NCBI RefSeq assembly: GCF_027023985.1
Contig: NZ_JALVTW010000033.1
Span: 145,351-209,350, forward strand
Direction: 5' to 3'
Length of the DNA: 64,000 nt
Source of the DNA: Persephonella sp.
GTDB lineage: Bacteria; Aquificota; Aquificia; Aquificales; Hydrogenothermaceae
How positions within the stretch are numbered: the stretch's first letter is position 1; each line of letters begins with the position of its first letter. The position numbers and the translations under genes are program-made. Positions 47,001-57,590 of this stretch are shown here, in pieces. The notes under the pieces are model-generated. The model did no database searches. It had not been told where the DNA came from and worked only from the letters and a program-made list of their open reading frames with translations.

Positions 47001-48469
47001 TATCTTCCAATACCCTGTATTAGAAGGTCACTTAAAAGTGTTGATAATCCCCAGAAAACTGTTGGATATATACCAAGTATAAGGATAAATGTTGCCATAA
47101 ACGCTATAGTAAACATTTCTCCTAAAGAGAAGTTAAATCTTGCTGCAGATTGAGGTTCATGCATATACATATAAACCACAACTCTGAGATAGTATCCAGC
47201 AGATACAATACTCATAACTACAAGAACAATAGCAAGCCACCATATATCAGAACCAATAAGTGCAAGGAATACACCTAATTTTCCAAAAAATCCAACTGTT
47301 GGAGGAATTCCAAGCATTGAGAACATAAATATCAGCATAAACAGAGCCATCATAGGACTTCTTTTAGCAAGTCCTCTAAAATCATTTATATTATTTGTCC
47401 AGCCATGCTGCCTTTCCATTGCAGATAGGAATATAAATCCTCCAAGACCCATAAAGATGTAAACTAAGGAGTAGAAAATTAATGCAGTAAATGCCATACC
47501 TGTTGGAGCTGCGAGAGCTGCCAGTATATAACCTGCATGGGCAACAGAAGAATATGCAAGCATTCTTTTAACATTATCCTGTCTGAGCGCAACAAAATTA
47601 CCGAAAATCATAGAGGCAGCTGCAAGTAATGCCCACCCCAGTGTCCAGGCTTCAGAAGCGAATGGGAATGCCTGAACCATAACCCTAAGAATAACAGCAA
47701 AGGTAGCTATTTTTGCAGCAACACCCATAAATGCAGTAATAGGCGTAGGCGCACCCTGATAAGCATCTGGTGTCCAGAAATGGAACGGCACTGTTGAAGC
47801 CTTAAGTCCTAATCCTATTAGTATCAAAGCTATTCCGGCAAGAGCTGCTACATCAAGATTATTTGATGTTATTGCATCTGCTATTTGTGCAAAATCAAAG
47901 CTTCCTGTTCTACCGTAAATAACAGCAATACCATAACTTAAAATAGCTGTTCCTGTTCCACCAATTATTAGATATTTAAAAGCACCTTCTTTAGAAAGGT
48001 AATCTTTTCTAAACATACCTGCCAGTATATAAATAGTCACAGACGCAAGTTCAAGTCCAATATACATTGTCACCAGATTATTGGCCGAGACCATTATCAT
48101 CATTCCAAGGAGGGCAAAGAGAATCAGATAGTAATATTCTCCGTAGTATGTTCTTTTAGATTCAAGATAAGGTCTAAGGACAATCACAACAAAGAAAGTA
48201 GTTAGTATCAGGAAAAATTTAAATGTTAAAGAAAATGAATCTACAGCATAGAGACCATAGAATGTTATATCACCGTGTTCCATTGTTAATGTTGCTATCC
48301 CTGCAAGGAGCAAACCAATCGCAGTAACAATAGATATTACAAGCCTTGCTTTTGTAAACAATTCAATGAAGAATACTATAAGCGCCGTAATTAGAATAAT
48401 TATCTCCGGTATCAATACACTGAAGTTTGGAGCTCCTAAACCTGCCACTATATCCTGTAATACCGACAT
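47000..48469 (-). CDS. nuoN: NADH-quinone oxidoreductase subunit N
   Basis: A 489-residue antiporter-like membrane subunit of respiratory complex I with about 14 helices. The conserved transport helix [20 protein letters not shown] and the discontinuous-helix region are clear. It pumps protons during quinone reduction. It is the last nuo gene and is directly joined to gmk. Confidence 0.94.
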   Translation of the reverse strand: MSVLQDIVAGLGAPNFSVLIPEIIILITALIVFFIELFTKARLVISIVTAIGLLLAGIATLTMEHGDITFYGLYAVDSFSLTFKFFLILTTFFVVIVLRPYLESKRTYYGEYYYLILFALLGMMIMVSANNLVTMYIGLELASVTIYILAGMFRKDYLSKEGAFKYLIIGGTGTAILSYGIAVIYGRTGSFDFAQIADAITSNNLDVAALAGIALILIGLGLKASTVPFHFWTPDAYQGAPTPITAFMGVAAKIATFAVILRVMVQAFPFASEAWTLGWALLAAASMIFGNFVALRQDNVKRMLAYSSVAHAGYILAALAAPTGMAFTALIFYSLVYIFMGLGGFIFLSAMERQHGWTNNINDFRGLAKRSPMMALFMLIFMFSMLGIPPTVGFFGKLGVFLALIGSDIWWLAIVLVVMSIVSAGYYLRVVVYMYMHEPQSAARFNFSLGEMFTIAFMATFILILGIYPTVFWGLSTLLSDLLIQGIGR

Positions 48470-48472
48470 CCC

Positions 48473-49981
48473 TTAGCCTCCTATAAACTTAGAAAGAATA
48501 GCTTTAGAAGTTGTTTCTATTAATCTCACCCACCATGTTGGGTATATACCAATTACAAACATCATTATTACAAGTGGTAAGAATGAAAGTAATTCAGCTG
48601 TGTTCATATCTCTAAGTTTTTCCCACTTTTCTATTTTCTTTTCAGGTAATAAGCTTTCTTTAAACATAGATTTGTGATAAAGGTAAAGGGTATATCCGGC
48701 ACCCACTATCAAGCTAAGACCTGCAAGCACTGCTGTAAGAATACTTACCTTAAATGTCCCAAGGAGTGACAAAAACTCTCCAACAAATCCAGATAAGCCC
48801 GGTAATCCTGCTGAAGCCATAGCAGAAATCATAAATAAAGTTGCAAAAACAGGCATAAATCTGGCTAGACCTCCAAGGTCTTTAAGCTCATAAGAATGAA
48901 CCCTCTCATATATGAAACCTGCAGCAAGGAATAATGCCGCAGAAGTAAATCCGTGTGAAATCATGGTAATAATAGCACCATTCATACCTTCTGTATTAAG
49001 GGCAAATGTCCCTATTGTTACAAAGCCCATGTGAGATACTGAAGAATAAGCAATAATTCTCTTAATATGTGTTTGCGATAAAGCCATTGCAGCTGTATAG
49101 ATAATAGCAATCACTCCAAGTGCAAACATAACCGGGACAAAGTATTTTGATGCTTCAGGAAACCAAGGAAGAGAAAATCTAACAAAACCGTAAGTTCCCA
49201 TTTTCAACAGAACCGCTGCCAGTATAACAGAACCTGCTGTTGGTGCCTGAACGTGTGCTGCAGGCAACCATGTATGGAACGGCCACATAGGAACCTTAAT
49301 TGCAAAACCAAGTGCCAGAAGTAAGAAGAAAATTACTTCAAGCTTAAATGGTAAACCAAGATTTACAAGATCAAAATAGCTTGTAGATAATATTCCCTTT
49401 TCCATATATTGATAGATATACATTCCAACAACACCGATAAGAAGGAAAAGAGAACCAAAGAATGTATAAATAAAGAACTTGGTTGCTGCATAGATTCTTT
49501 CAGCATATCCCCAAATACCAATAATCAGGAACATTGGAATGAGCATTGCTTCCCAGAAGATATAGAACCATACCATATCCCAGGCAACGAAAACACCAAT
49601 ACATGCTGCTTCAAGAACAAGAAAAGCAATAAAATATTCTTTAATTCTTTTTTGAATATTTGTGCTCCATACAAAAGCAGCAACAAAGGATATAGCAGTA
49701 AGCCAGACCATTGTTAAGCTAAGAGCATCAACACCAACTTCATAATTAACCCCAAGGAAAGGTATCCATGAATACTTTTCATAAAACTGTATTGCATAGG
49801 TTGAATAATCATAAGCAAACAGCATATAAGTAGAGATTAGAAACACAACCAGAGATGCAATTATACTTATAGGTTTTGCAAATCTTTCATTTAAGAAAAA
49901 CAGAATAGCCGCTGCAACAAGAGGTATCAGTATAGAAATCGTTATGATCGGAAACGACGCATGCACAAATTCTACTGTCAT
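48473..49981 (-). CDS. nuoM: NADH-quinone oxidoreductase subunit M
   Basis: A 502-residue antiporter-like membrane subunit with about 14 helices. The channel segment KVPMWPFHTWLPAAHVQAPT and the Lys/His-bearing SQTHIKRIIAYSSVSHMGFV are diagnostic. It lies between nuoL and nuoN as in other bacteria. Confidence 0.95.
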   Translation of the reverse strand: MTVEFVHASFPIITISILIPLVAAAILFFLNERFAKPISIIASLVVFLISTYMLFAYDYSTYAIQFYEKYSWIPFLGVNYEVGVDALSLTMVWLTAISFVAAFVWSTNIQKRIKEYFIAFLVLEAACIGVFVAWDMVWFYIFWEAMLIPMFLIIGIWGYAERIYAATKFFIYTFFGSLFLLIGVVGMYIYQYMEKGILSTSYFDLVNLGLPFKLEVIFFLLLALGFAIKVPMWPFHTWLPAAHVQAPTAGSVILAAVLLKMGTYGFVRFSLPWFPEASKYFVPVMFALGVIAIIYTAAMALSQTHIKRIIAYSSVSHMGFVTIGTFALNTEGMNGAIITMISHGFTSAALFLAAGFIYERVHSYELKDLGGLARFMPVFATLFMISAMASAGLPGLSGFVGEFLSLLGTFKVSILTAVLAGLSLIVGAGYTLYLYHKSMFKESLLPEKKIEKWEKLRDMNTAELLSFLPLVIMMFVIGIYPTWWVRLIETTSKAILSKFIGG

Positions 49982-49993
49982 TCTCTCAGCCCC

Positions 49994-51940
49994 CTACATA
50001 AAAAGTAAGAATATTCCAAGGAATATAAGTATTCCTATTGCCATTTGTGTAATATAAGCACCAATCCTTCCTGATTGGAAGAGTCTTAAACCACTTCCTG
50101 TAACCAGTGAAGCTTTTGCAGAACCATCAACAATTCCGTCTATTATTACCTTATCACCGATGAACCACAGTATTTTCGCAAATTTGTAGTAGCCGTATAC
50201 AAATATTGCATAGTAAATAAAGTCAAAATACCATCTGTTATACAGAAGCAGATAAAGAGGTTTGAATGTTTTTGCAATTTCCCTTGCATCAATTTTCCTG
50301 AGTTGATAAATAACCCAAGCAGCAAATATACCTGCCAATGCTGTAAATAATGCAAGTAATCCCAGTGGTGATGTTAATGAATGAACGAGGAAATGCCATG
50401 CATCCTCTGCTATATGAACGTGATGTGCCCTTGCAAGGCCATTTTCAACAAGTTTCCTCGTTTCTTCTGATAGGAAAGGCATAGCATCCGGATTGAGAGA
50501 AGGATTAAGGAATTTATCAAAGAATTCTTTAAAGAATCCTAATACAACTGCTCCTGTAGCAAGCACAATAAGTGGAACAGTCATTGTTGGTGGAGACTCA
50601 TGAACATGTGCTTTTACATGAGGATCTAATCTATCACCATCTTCAAATGCCAAGAAGTAAAGTCTAAAGATATAAAATGCTGTTAGCAGTGCTCCGAACC
50701 ATAAAAGAATCCAAACAAATTTATCTATTTCATAAGCACCTTCTATAATCGGGTCTTTAGAGAAAAATCCTGCAAATGGAGGAATACCTGCAAGTGCAAG
50801 TGCACCAATTAGAAAAGTTATAGCAGTAATTGGCATATATTTTCTAAGCTGTCCCATTTTTTGAACATTAAGTATATGGTGAATTCCTATTAAAACTGAA
50901 CCTGCTGCAAGGAATAGTAATGCTTTGAACACAGCATGGGATGCAAGGTGGAACATTCCCGGTTTAAATAATCCAAGTCCTTCTGCAGCAAACATATATC
51001 CAAGCTGGGACATTGTAGAGTAAGCAATTATTCTCTTAATATCGTTTTGAACAAGACCCATTGTTGCCGCTATAAATGCTGAGAATGCACCAACATAAAG
51101 GACTACATCAAGAGCAAGATCAGAAGAAGCAAATATCGGCATTAATCTCGCAACCATGTAAACACCAGCTGCAACCATTGTAGCAGCGTGGATTAATGCA
51201 GAAACAGGAGTTGGACCTTCCATCGCGTTTGGAAGCCATATATGGAGCCCCAGCTGAGCTGATTTACCAACTGCACCACCAAACAGAAGAAGTGCTATCG
51301 CAGTAATTGTCCAATATCCTGCTTCTGGAAGTTTATTAAATACATCTAAATAATCAAGTGTTCCAAAAGTTACAAAAGTAAGAATAGTTCCTGTAAGGAA
51401 TAACCAATCACCAACCCTGTTTGTTATGAAAGATTCAAATGCTGCATCTGCAGCTGAGCTTTTATGGTGATAAAAACCAATCAAGAGATAAGATGCTAAA
51501 CCAACACCTTCCCATCCAAAGAATAGCTGAACAAGGTTATCTGAAAGGGTAAGCATAAGCATCATAAACACGAATAAAGAGAGATATGCAAAAAATCTTG
51601 GATAAGAAGGTTCACCCCGCATATAACCAGTTGCAAATATGAAAATAAATGTTGATATCACTGTAACAACACAGGTCATTAATGCAGATAATGGATCCCA
51701 GAATATACTCACAGAGATAGAATAATCCCCTATAGGCATCCACGTAAATAATTTCAGGTCATAATGGGCACCTGTTTGTGCCACATTGATAAATCCTACT
51801 ATAGAAGCCACTGCTGATATTGCTACTCCTAATACAGCAAGAATACCTGCAAGAGGTTCTCTTAAGAACTTATATCCCAAAAGCCCAATGATTATAAATG
51901 CAACCAGAGGTGAAAACGGTATAATCCATAAGTACTCCAT
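49994..51940 (-). CDS. nuoL: NADH-quinone oxidoreductase subunit L
   Basis: A 648-residue membrane subunit, the distal proton pump with the long lateral helix. Conserved parts are FFGWEGVGLASYLLIGFYHH, KSAQLGLHIWLPNAMEGPTP and QNDIKRIIAYSTMSQLGYMF. The C-terminal hydrophobic helices expected for the lateral arm are present. It starts ten bases after the nuoK stop. Confidence 0.95.
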   Translation of the reverse strand: MEYLWIIPFSPLVAFIIIGLLGYKFLREPLAGILAVLGVAISAVASIVGFINVAQTGAHYDLKLFTWMPIGDYSISVSIFWDPLSALMTCVVTVISTFIFIFATGYMRGEPSYPRFFAYLSLFVFMMLMLTLSDNLVQLFFGWEGVGLASYLLIGFYHHKSSAADAAFESFITNRVGDWLFLTGTILTFVTFGTLDYLDVFNKLPEAGYWTITAIALLLFGGAVGKSAQLGLHIWLPNAMEGPTPVSALIHAATMVAAGVYMVARLMPIFASSDLALDVVLYVGAFSAFIAATMGLVQNDIKRIIAYSTMSQLGYMFAAEGLGLFKPGMFHLASHAVFKALLFLAAGSVLIGIHHILNVQKMGQLRKYMPITAITFLIGALALAGIPPFAGFFSKDPIIEGAYEIDKFVWILLWFGALLTAFYIFRLYFLAFEDGDRLDPHVKAHVHESPPTMTVPLIVLATGAVVLGFFKEFFDKFLNPSLNPDAMPFLSEETRKLVENGLARAHHVHIAEDAWHFLVHSLTSPLGLLALFTALAGIFAAWVIYQLRKIDAREIAKTFKPLYLLLYNRWYFDFIYYAIFVYGYYKFAKILWFIGDKVIIDGIVDGSAKASLVTGSGLRLFQSGRIGAYITQMAIGILIFLGIFLLFM

Positions 51941-51950
51941 CTCTCTCCTC

Positions 51951-52253
51951 TTAATTTTTTAATTCTGTTAGTGTTTCTGTATCTACATCTTTACGAAGTC
52001 TGTAAATCGCCATAATTAGACCAAGTCCTACAGCTGCTTCAGCAGCAGCAATAGTCAGTATAAAAAACACAAAAACCTGTCCACTTACATCGGCAAGTTT
52101 CATATCAAAGGCAACAAAAGCGATATTAACAGCGTTAAGCATAAGCTCTGTCGCAAGAAGCAAAGCAATTATATTTCTTCTGATAGCAATACCAATTAAT
52201 CCAAGAACCATCAACAATGCACTTAGAACCACATAATATTCATAAGGAATCAT
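51951..52253 (-). CDS. nuoK: NADH-quinone oxidoreductase subunit K
   Basis: A 100-residue, three-helix MrpC-like subunit. It carries the conserved membrane glutamates in LLATELMLNAVNIAF and LTIAAAEAAVGLGL. The start overlaps the nuoJ stop by one base. Confidence 0.95.
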   Translation of the reverse strand: MIPYEYYVVLSALLMVLGLIGIAIRRNIIALLLATELMLNAVNIAFVAFDMKLADVSGQVFVFFILTIAAAEAAVGLGLIMAIYRLRKDVDTETLTELKN

Positions 52254-52783
52254 TACCCTTCTGCCTCCTCATCTAATACATGTTCTTTTTTACCAATTAT
52301 AATTGCCCCAATCATTGCCACTAAAAGAATTAGAGAAGCGACCTCAAATGGGAAAAGATATTTTGTAAATAGCATTGTTGATACTGCTTTAATATTTCCA
52401 ACCTTTTCAATGATTTCTGGTGTAAACATCCCAGTATTAGATTTCCAAGCACCGTAAAGGGAAACAAAGGCAAGTTCAATAAAGATCAAAAATCCAGTCG
52501 GTATAGATAAAAGCATATATTTAGGCTCAAATGCTTTTCCTTTAAATTCTGGAACTGTAGAGATAACCAGAACGTAGAATACAACTATAGCAACAGCATA
52601 AATAAGTATCTGGAGAGCACCTATAAGCTCAGCACCCATAGTGAAAAACAAACCAGATACCATTACAAGAGTTGATATAAGGGATAAAACTGCATAAATA
52701 ATATTTCTAAAGAACACTACGCCCATTGCTGATAAAACAGCCAGTGTTGAAAAAGTCCAGAATGCAACAGATGTTAACTCCAT
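52253..52783 (-). CDS. nuoJ: NADH-quinone oxidoreductase subunit J
   Basis: A 176-residue membrane subunit with five helices; the third helix carries the conserved GAELIGALQILIYAVAIVVF segment linked to coupling. It overlaps nuoI by ten bases. Confidence 0.93.
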   Translation of the reverse strand: MELTSVAFWTFSTLAVLSAMGVVFFRNIIYAVLSLISTLVMVSGLFFTMGAELIGALQILIYAVAIVVFYVLVISTVPEFKGKAFEPKYMLLSIPTGFLIFIELAFVSLYGAWKSNTGMFTPEIIEKVGNIKAVSTMLFTKYLFPFEVASLILLVAMIGAIIIGKKEHVLDEEAEG

Positions 52784-53388
52784 TTAATCTGCCCCCATAA
52801 CTTACTTCTTTGTTCATCATCTATCCAGATTCGGTCAGGCTCATTGTATCTTCTTCTATCAAAATCAATAGCACGTTGTGCCATATCTTCCATATGTGTG
52901 ACACAACTTGCTCTGTGATATGCAGCCGTTTCATATATATCAGTCATAATCAAACAATCTACAGGACAGGCTTCTGTGCATAAACCACAATACATACAAT
53001 TAAGTAAATTCATATCAAATCTTGTAACTCTTTTTTTACCTTCAGGTGTCTGAACAGCTTCTATCTTAAATAATTCTGGAACAGGGCAGGCTTGCTGACA
53101 CATATAACATGCAACACACCTGCTTTCTCCATCTTTTATATCCATAAATTTCTCAATTACCTTAAAGGAAGGAGGTTCATTTCCATTTTTTACCCTGTGG
53201 GCATGTGTTCCCCTGAATCTTTTGGGAGGAGTAAGCTTTTCAAATGGATAAGAAGTTGTTATTGTTTTTCTAAAGAAATTCTTAATGGTGATTTTCATTC
53301 CTTTTATAAAATCAAGGAAAAAAATCCTCTCCCTATTTGAAAGCCCGGGTCTCTCCACATATTTAACTTTTACCATCTTTTTAGCCAA
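52774..53388 (-). CDS. nuoI: NADH-quinone oxidoreductase subunit I
   Basis: A 204-residue ferredoxin-like subunit holding clusters N6a and N6b: CVACYMCQQACP and CMYCGLCTEACPVDC, each CX2CX2CX3C. It carries electrons to NuoB. In the absence of NuoEFG at this locus it is the natural docking point for an alternative electron donor. It overlaps nuoH by eight bases. Confidence 0.95.
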   Translation of the reverse strand: MAKKMVKVKYVERPGLSNRERIFFLDFIKGMKITIKNFFRKTITTSYPFEKLTPPKRFRGTHAHRVKNGNEPPSFKVIEKFMDIKDGESRCVACYMCQQACPVPELFKIEAVQTPEGKKRVTRFDMNLLNCMYCGLCTEACPVDCLIMTDIYETAAYHRASCVTHMEDMAQRAIDFDRRRYNEPDRIWIDDEQRSKLWGQIKWS

Positions 53389-54391
53389 ATATTATTATCC
53401 AGATTGCAACGATAAATATATTTGCAAGGGCAAGTGGAAGCATTACTTTCCATGCAAGCTCTGTAATCTGGTCAACTCTATATCTTGGAAGTGTCCAATG
53501 AACCCACAAGAAGAACATAAATACGAGGAATAACTTTAAGAAGAACCATACAAAAGCCGGTATTGGAAGCCATCCCATAAACGGTAATGGATTCCATCCA
53601 CCAAAGAAAAGAATTACTGTAATTGCACTGAGAACGAATGTTGCAATATACCATTCAGCCAGTGGGAACAATCCAAATTTCATTCCTGTATACTCTGTAA
53701 CATAACCACCAACAAGCTCAGCTTCTGCTTCCTGAACATCAAATGGTGTTCTACCTGTCTCAGCAAGAACACAAAAGATAATTACCACAAAACCGAGAAT
53801 ATTTGGAATTATAAACCAGATATTTTGCTGTGCTTCTACTATTTCTTTAAGGGAGAAAGAACCTGCCATCATAATAGGTCCTGCAAGTGCAAAACCAAGG
53901 GCAACTTCATATCCTATTAAGACAGCAGCTTTCCTTAAACCACCAATCATTGGATATTTTGAGTTAGAAGCCCATCCGGCAAAAATAACACCGTAAATTG
54001 AAATACTACCAAATGCCAGAGCAAGTAAAAGGCCAATATTTAAATCTGTTATATAAGGCTTTATTGTTATTCCAAAAATTGTAAATGGCTCTCCAAAAGG
54101 AACAACAGCAAGTATCATTATTGCAGGAACGAAAGCCATTAATGACGCAAGATAGAAAAGAAATTTATCCGCACTATCAGGAACAATATCTTCTTTTGTT
54201 AAAACTTTAAGTGCATCTGCTATAGGCTGAAGAACTCCATGGGGCCCAACATGTAAAGGACCTGGTCTTTGTTGGACATGACCTGCAAATTTCCTTTCAA
54301 TTAATGTGAGATATGCTGCACCAAGAAACATTGCTATGATGAAGATTAAAGACTTTATTGTTAAACCAATAACCGTTCCGAGTATCTCCAT
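53381..54391 (-). CDS. nuoH: NADH-quinone oxidoreductase subunit H
   Basis: A 336-residue membrane subunit forming the quinone tunnel with NuoB/D. Conserved parts are TLIERKFAGHVQQRPGP and the charged loop ETGRTPFDVQEAEAELVGGY. It follows nuoCD after an 89-base gap, the only sizeable gap in the cluster. Confidence 0.95.
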   Translation of the reverse strand: MEILGTVIGLTIKSLIFIIAMFLGAAYLTLIERKFAGHVQQRPGPLHVGPHGVLQPIADALKVLTKEDIVPDSADKFLFYLASLMAFVPAIMILAVVPFGEPFTIFGITIKPYITDLNIGLLLALAFGSISIYGVIFAGWASNSKYPMIGGLRKAAVLIGYEVALGFALAGPIMMAGSFSLKEIVEAQQNIWFIIPNILGFVVIIFCVLAETGRTPFDVQEAEAELVGGYVTEYTGMKFGLFPLAEWYIATFVLSAITVILFFGGWNPLPFMGWLPIPAFVWFFLKLFLVFMFFLWVHWTLPRYRVDQITELAWKVMLPLALANIFIVAIWIIIFG

Positions 54392-54480
54392 CCTAAACCT
54401 CTTTATTTTTGTTATTCAGGCCTTAAAAGTTTAAAAAATCTTAACATAAACAGAGGAAAAATCAAACAGTGTTTGTTAAA

Positions 54481-56229
54481 TTATCGGTCTGTTTCTCCGA
54501 CTACAGGGTCAAGGCTTCCAAGTAATACAACAGCATCTGCAACTGTTCTACCTTTTATAAGTTCTGTGAAAATCTGCAGATTATAAAAAGCACCAGACCT
54601 TATGCGAAGCCTGTAAGGTTTTCCTTCTCCTTTACTGTTGATATAAAATCCCAATTCTCCCCTTGGATTTTCTCCAGATAGATAAATCTCCCCTTCCGGA
54701 GCCTGTTCTCCATAAACCCTAAGAGTAAAGTCTTTAACCATTGATTCTATTGAGTTAAATACTTCTTCAAGGGTTGGAAGAACATATGGATTTTCTGTAA
54801 AAACATAATCATCATCTTCTATTTCTCTCAGCTTTTTGACACACTGCTTAACAATATTATTAGACTGGCGCATCTCTTCCATTCTAAGTAAATATCTATC
54901 ATAACAATCACCAACAGTGCCTAAAGGAACTTCAAAATCAACTTTATCGTAAGCATCTGTAGGTTGAATCATTCTAATGTCATAAGGAACTCCTGCAGAA
55001 CGGGCAACAACACCTGTAAGACCGTATTGATATACATCTTCCTCAGATATTATTCCAATATCAACATTTCTTTTAAGCCATACTCTATTTTTTGTCAGGA
55101 TAGTCTCATACTCTTCTAATTTTTGTGGAAAATCATTTGTGAAATGTTCAATAACATCAAGAGCTCCTTCAGGTAAATCCTTTGCGACTCCTCCAATTCT
55201 TATGTATGAAGAGTTTAGCCTTATGCCTGATATACCTTCTATAATATCCATTATTTTTTCTCTTTCCCTAAATGCATAAAGGAAGATTGTCAGGGCTCCA
55301 AGGTCAAGGGCAAATGTTCCAAGCCAGAGAAGGTGTGAATTTATCCTTTGCAGCTCACACATCATAGTTCTAATCCATTTCGCCTTCTCAGGAGGTTCAA
55401 CACCAAGGAGTTTTTCTACAGCATTTACATAGGCAACCTGCGAACATAATGCAGAGATATAATCCATCCTGTCTGTATATGGGATAAACTGGGTGTATGT
55501 TAGATTTTCTGCTATTTTTTCAACGCCTCTATGAAGTTGCCCAAGAATAATATCGCAATTTCTAACATATTCACCTTCCATATCAAATAAGAACCATATT
55601 GTTCCGTGTGTCCCTGGATGGAGAGGACCCCAGTTAAGAACTATCTGATTTTTCTTTTCCATTCTGGCTTTTTCTGTTCTTTCTAAATCCTCAAGGGTAG
55701 GTATAGCTGTATGATATGGATTGTAGTTATGGGCAGGAACCTCCTCAGGTCTAAGATTTAAAGAAGGTAAATATGTATCTTCTATCCCTTTTAAAGGAAA
55801 ATCTTTTCTGAGGGGATGGTATTTATATCCTTCCCATAAAAACATTCTTACCAGATTTTCATGGCCTTCAAAATTTACTCCGAACATATCCCAGGCTTCC
55901 CTTTCTGCCCATTTGGCACCTTTCCACAAATCTGTAACGGTAGGCAATGAATCATCTTCAGCCCAGGATTTAACAACAACTCGTTTTTTCTTTTCTGGAT
56001 TAAAGAGGAGATAAATACCCTGAAATCTGGGTTTATGAAGGGGAAAATCTATACAAAAAAGGTCTATAAACATCTTATAGGAAAGTTCATCCCTGAGAAA
56101 AAGTAAAAGGTCTTTAAGATTTTTTTTATCTATAGTTATTGAAGTAAAGTTTTCCCTTTGCTGGACTTCAACTTCAGGAAATTTATTTTTTATTAAATCC
56201 AAATCTTCTTTATCAATCCATAAACGCAA
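54481..56229 (-). CDS. nuoCD: NADH-quinone oxidoreductase fused subunit CD
   Basis: A 582-residue fusion. Residues about 1-160 are NuoC (with AEREAWDMFGVNFEGHENLV and the ending HPLRKDFPL), a short linker, then NuoD from about 195 (LNWGPLHPGTHGTIWFLFDM, LHRGVEKIAENLTYTQ) to the C-terminal GSLDPVVGETDR. NuoD forms most of the quinone site. The fusion is also known in E. coli and several other phyla. Confidence 0.95.
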   Translation of the reverse strand: MRLWIDKEDLDLIKNKFPEVEVQQRENFTSITIDKKNLKDLLLFLRDELSYKMFIDLFCIDFPLHKPRFQGIYLLFNPEKKKRVVVKSWAEDDSLPTVTDLWKGAKWAEREAWDMFGVNFEGHENLVRMFLWEGYKYHPLRKDFPLKGIEDTYLPSLNLRPEEVPAHNYNPYHTAIPTLEDLERTEKARMEKKNQIVLNWGPLHPGTHGTIWFLFDMEGEYVRNCDIILGQLHRGVEKIAENLTYTQFIPYTDRMDYISALCSQVAYVNAVEKLLGVEPPEKAKWIRTMMCELQRINSHLLWLGTFALDLGALTIFLYAFREREKIMDIIEGISGIRLNSSYIRIGGVAKDLPEGALDVIEHFTNDFPQKLEEYETILTKNRVWLKRNVDIGIISEEDVYQYGLTGVVARSAGVPYDIRMIQPTDAYDKVDFEVPLGTVGDCYDRYLLRMEEMRQSNNIVKQCVKKLREIEDDDYVFTENPYVLPTLEEVFNSIESMVKDFTLRVYGEQAPEGEIYLSGENPRGELGFYINSKGEGKPYRLRIRSGAFYNLQIFTELIKGRTVADAVVLLGSLDPVVGETDR

Positions 56230-56281
56230 AATAATGCCCCTTAAAATTTTTTATAAAAGGGGAAACACCCCACAAGGAGCC

Positions 56282-56821
56282 TTAAAATCCAAATATAGAC
56301 TTTTCTTTAACAGGTTGAGAAGCTGTTGGCACTTCTCTAACAGGAATTTCCTTCCAGATTTTTCCTTCTTTCTGGGCTTTAATTTTTCTTTGCAGTTGCA
56401 TTATTCCCCATAATAAAGCCTGTGGGGTTGGAGGGCATCCTGGAACATATACATCAACAGGTATTATTCTGTCTACACCTTGTAGTGTTGCATAAGTTGG
56501 GAATGGACCACCTGCTGATGAGCAACCACCCATTGAAATAACCCATTTAGGGTCTGGCATTTGATCATATATAAGCTTAAGCATAGGGGCAACTTTATTA
56601 ACAACTGTTCCGGCAACTATAAGAACGTCAGACTGTCTTGGGGAACCTCTGAATATAATTCCAAGTCTGTCTGTGTCAAATCTTGATGCTGCCGTGTGCA
56701 TCATCTCAATAGCACAGCAGGCAAGGCCTACAGAAGCAGGCCATAAAGAGTTTCTTCTTCCCCAGCTTAAAACTTCTTCTACTGTTGTTAATATTATCCC
56801 ATTGTTGTGTTTTATTGCCAT
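56282..56821 (-). CDS. nuoB: NADH-quinone oxidoreductase subunit B
   Basis: A 179-residue subunit carrying cluster N2, the last before quinone. Ligand cysteines are in [20 protein letters not shown] and VPGCPPTP. It overlaps nuoA by ten bases. Confidence 0.96.
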   Translation of the reverse strand: MAIKHNNGIILTTVEEVLSWGRRNSLWPASVGLACCAIEMMHTAASRFDTDRLGIIFRGSPRQSDVLIVAGTVVNKVAPMLKLIYDQMPDPKWVISMGGCSSAGGPFPTYATLQGVDRIIPVDVYVPGCPPTPQALLWGIMQLQRKIKAQKEGKIWKEIPVREVPTASQPVKEKSIFGF

Positions 56822-57180
56822 TTTAACGCTCCTTTTTTCCAGGCATATACATATCCAAGGATTAGGATAAATAGGAATATAAACATTTCTGTGAAAATAA
56901 ATCCAGCATTAATTTTTGCTACTTCTTTAAATATTACACTCCACGGCAGGACAAATGCTGCCTCAAGGTCAAACAGAACAAGGAGTAGTCCAAGCAGATA
57001 ATATTTTTGTTCAAGGGATATATGTGATGTTTTATCGTAAAGGGGAACACCACACTCATAAGTGTATCCTTCCATTGGGTCAGGAATCTTAGGAGCAACA
57101 AGTCTGTTAATCAACAGTAGTGCTGCACCTACTATTAGAGCACTTATTCCAAATATCACCAGAGCCAGATAACCAGTCAT
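56812..57180 (-). CDS. nuoA: NADH-quinone oxidoreductase subunit A
   Basis: A 122-residue three-helix subunit, with the conserved loop [13 protein letters not shown] and the acidic second helix [13 protein letters not shown]. It is the first gene of the nuo run. A possible promoter TTGATT-17-TATTCT precedes it on the minus strand, in the region shared with the arsenic operon. Confidence 0.94.
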   Translation of the reverse strand: MTGYLALVIFGISALIVGAALLLINRLVAPKIPDPMEGYTYECGVPLYDKTSHISLEQKYYLLGLLLVLFDLEAAFVLPWSVIFKEVAKINAGFIFTEMFIFLFILILGYVYAWKKGALKWQ

Positions 57181-57283
57181 ATCCCCAACCTCAGCGAATT
57201 TTTCAAACAGTGTTTTATTAGAATAACTGATAATTTTTTTAAAATCAATTCCCTTGCTTTTAATCTGCCTTTAGGTCTAAAAT

Positions 57284-57303
57284 ATATAAAAAATTTTTTA
57301 TAT
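57284..57303 (+). promoter_or_regulatory. 20-base perfect palindrome ahead of the arsenic operon
   Basis: A-T-only palindrome (ATAT, A6, T6, ATAT) directly before the GAGGTGG ribosome site of the first ars gene. It could be the operator for the ArsR encoded second in the operon, although known ArsR sites have a more mixed sequence. Confidence 0.4.
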
Positions 57304-57314
57304 GAGGTGGAAAA

Positions 57315-57590
57315 ATGAAAAAAACTATGAAAGATGTGTCTCAGGTAAAATCAACAGAAGAGGGGGTTGTTATAGAAGTCGTTGATGAAACTGTAGATGC
57401 AAACAAAGTAAAAGAAGTAGTTGAAAACTGCCAGACAGGAAAGTGTGACTGTATGTCTGAAGAAACAAAAGCAAAAGTTACATTTATGGATTTTAGAGTT
57501 GAAAATGGAAAGCCTGTGATAGAGATAAAAGGAGAAGTTTCTGAAGAAGAAATAAAAGAGGCTGTAAGCAGGTCTAAAAAAGAGTTATAA
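57315..57590 (+). CDS. Small cysteine-containing protein leading the ars operon
   Basis: A 91-residue acidic protein with beta-prone ends and a central cluster C39-x4-C44-x-C46 (NCQTGKCDCMSEE). Three close cysteines suit arsenite or other soft-metal binding, but no family is recognised. Its stop touches the arsR ATG, so both are made together. It follows GAGGTGG by spacing of about seven bases. It could be an arsenic chaperone like ArsD in role, but the sequence is not ArsD. Confidence 0.65.
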   Translation: MKKTMKDVSQVKSTEEGVVIEVVDETVDANKVKEVVENCQTGKCDCMSEETKAKVTFMDFRVENGKPVIEIKGEVSEEEIKEAVSRSKKEL

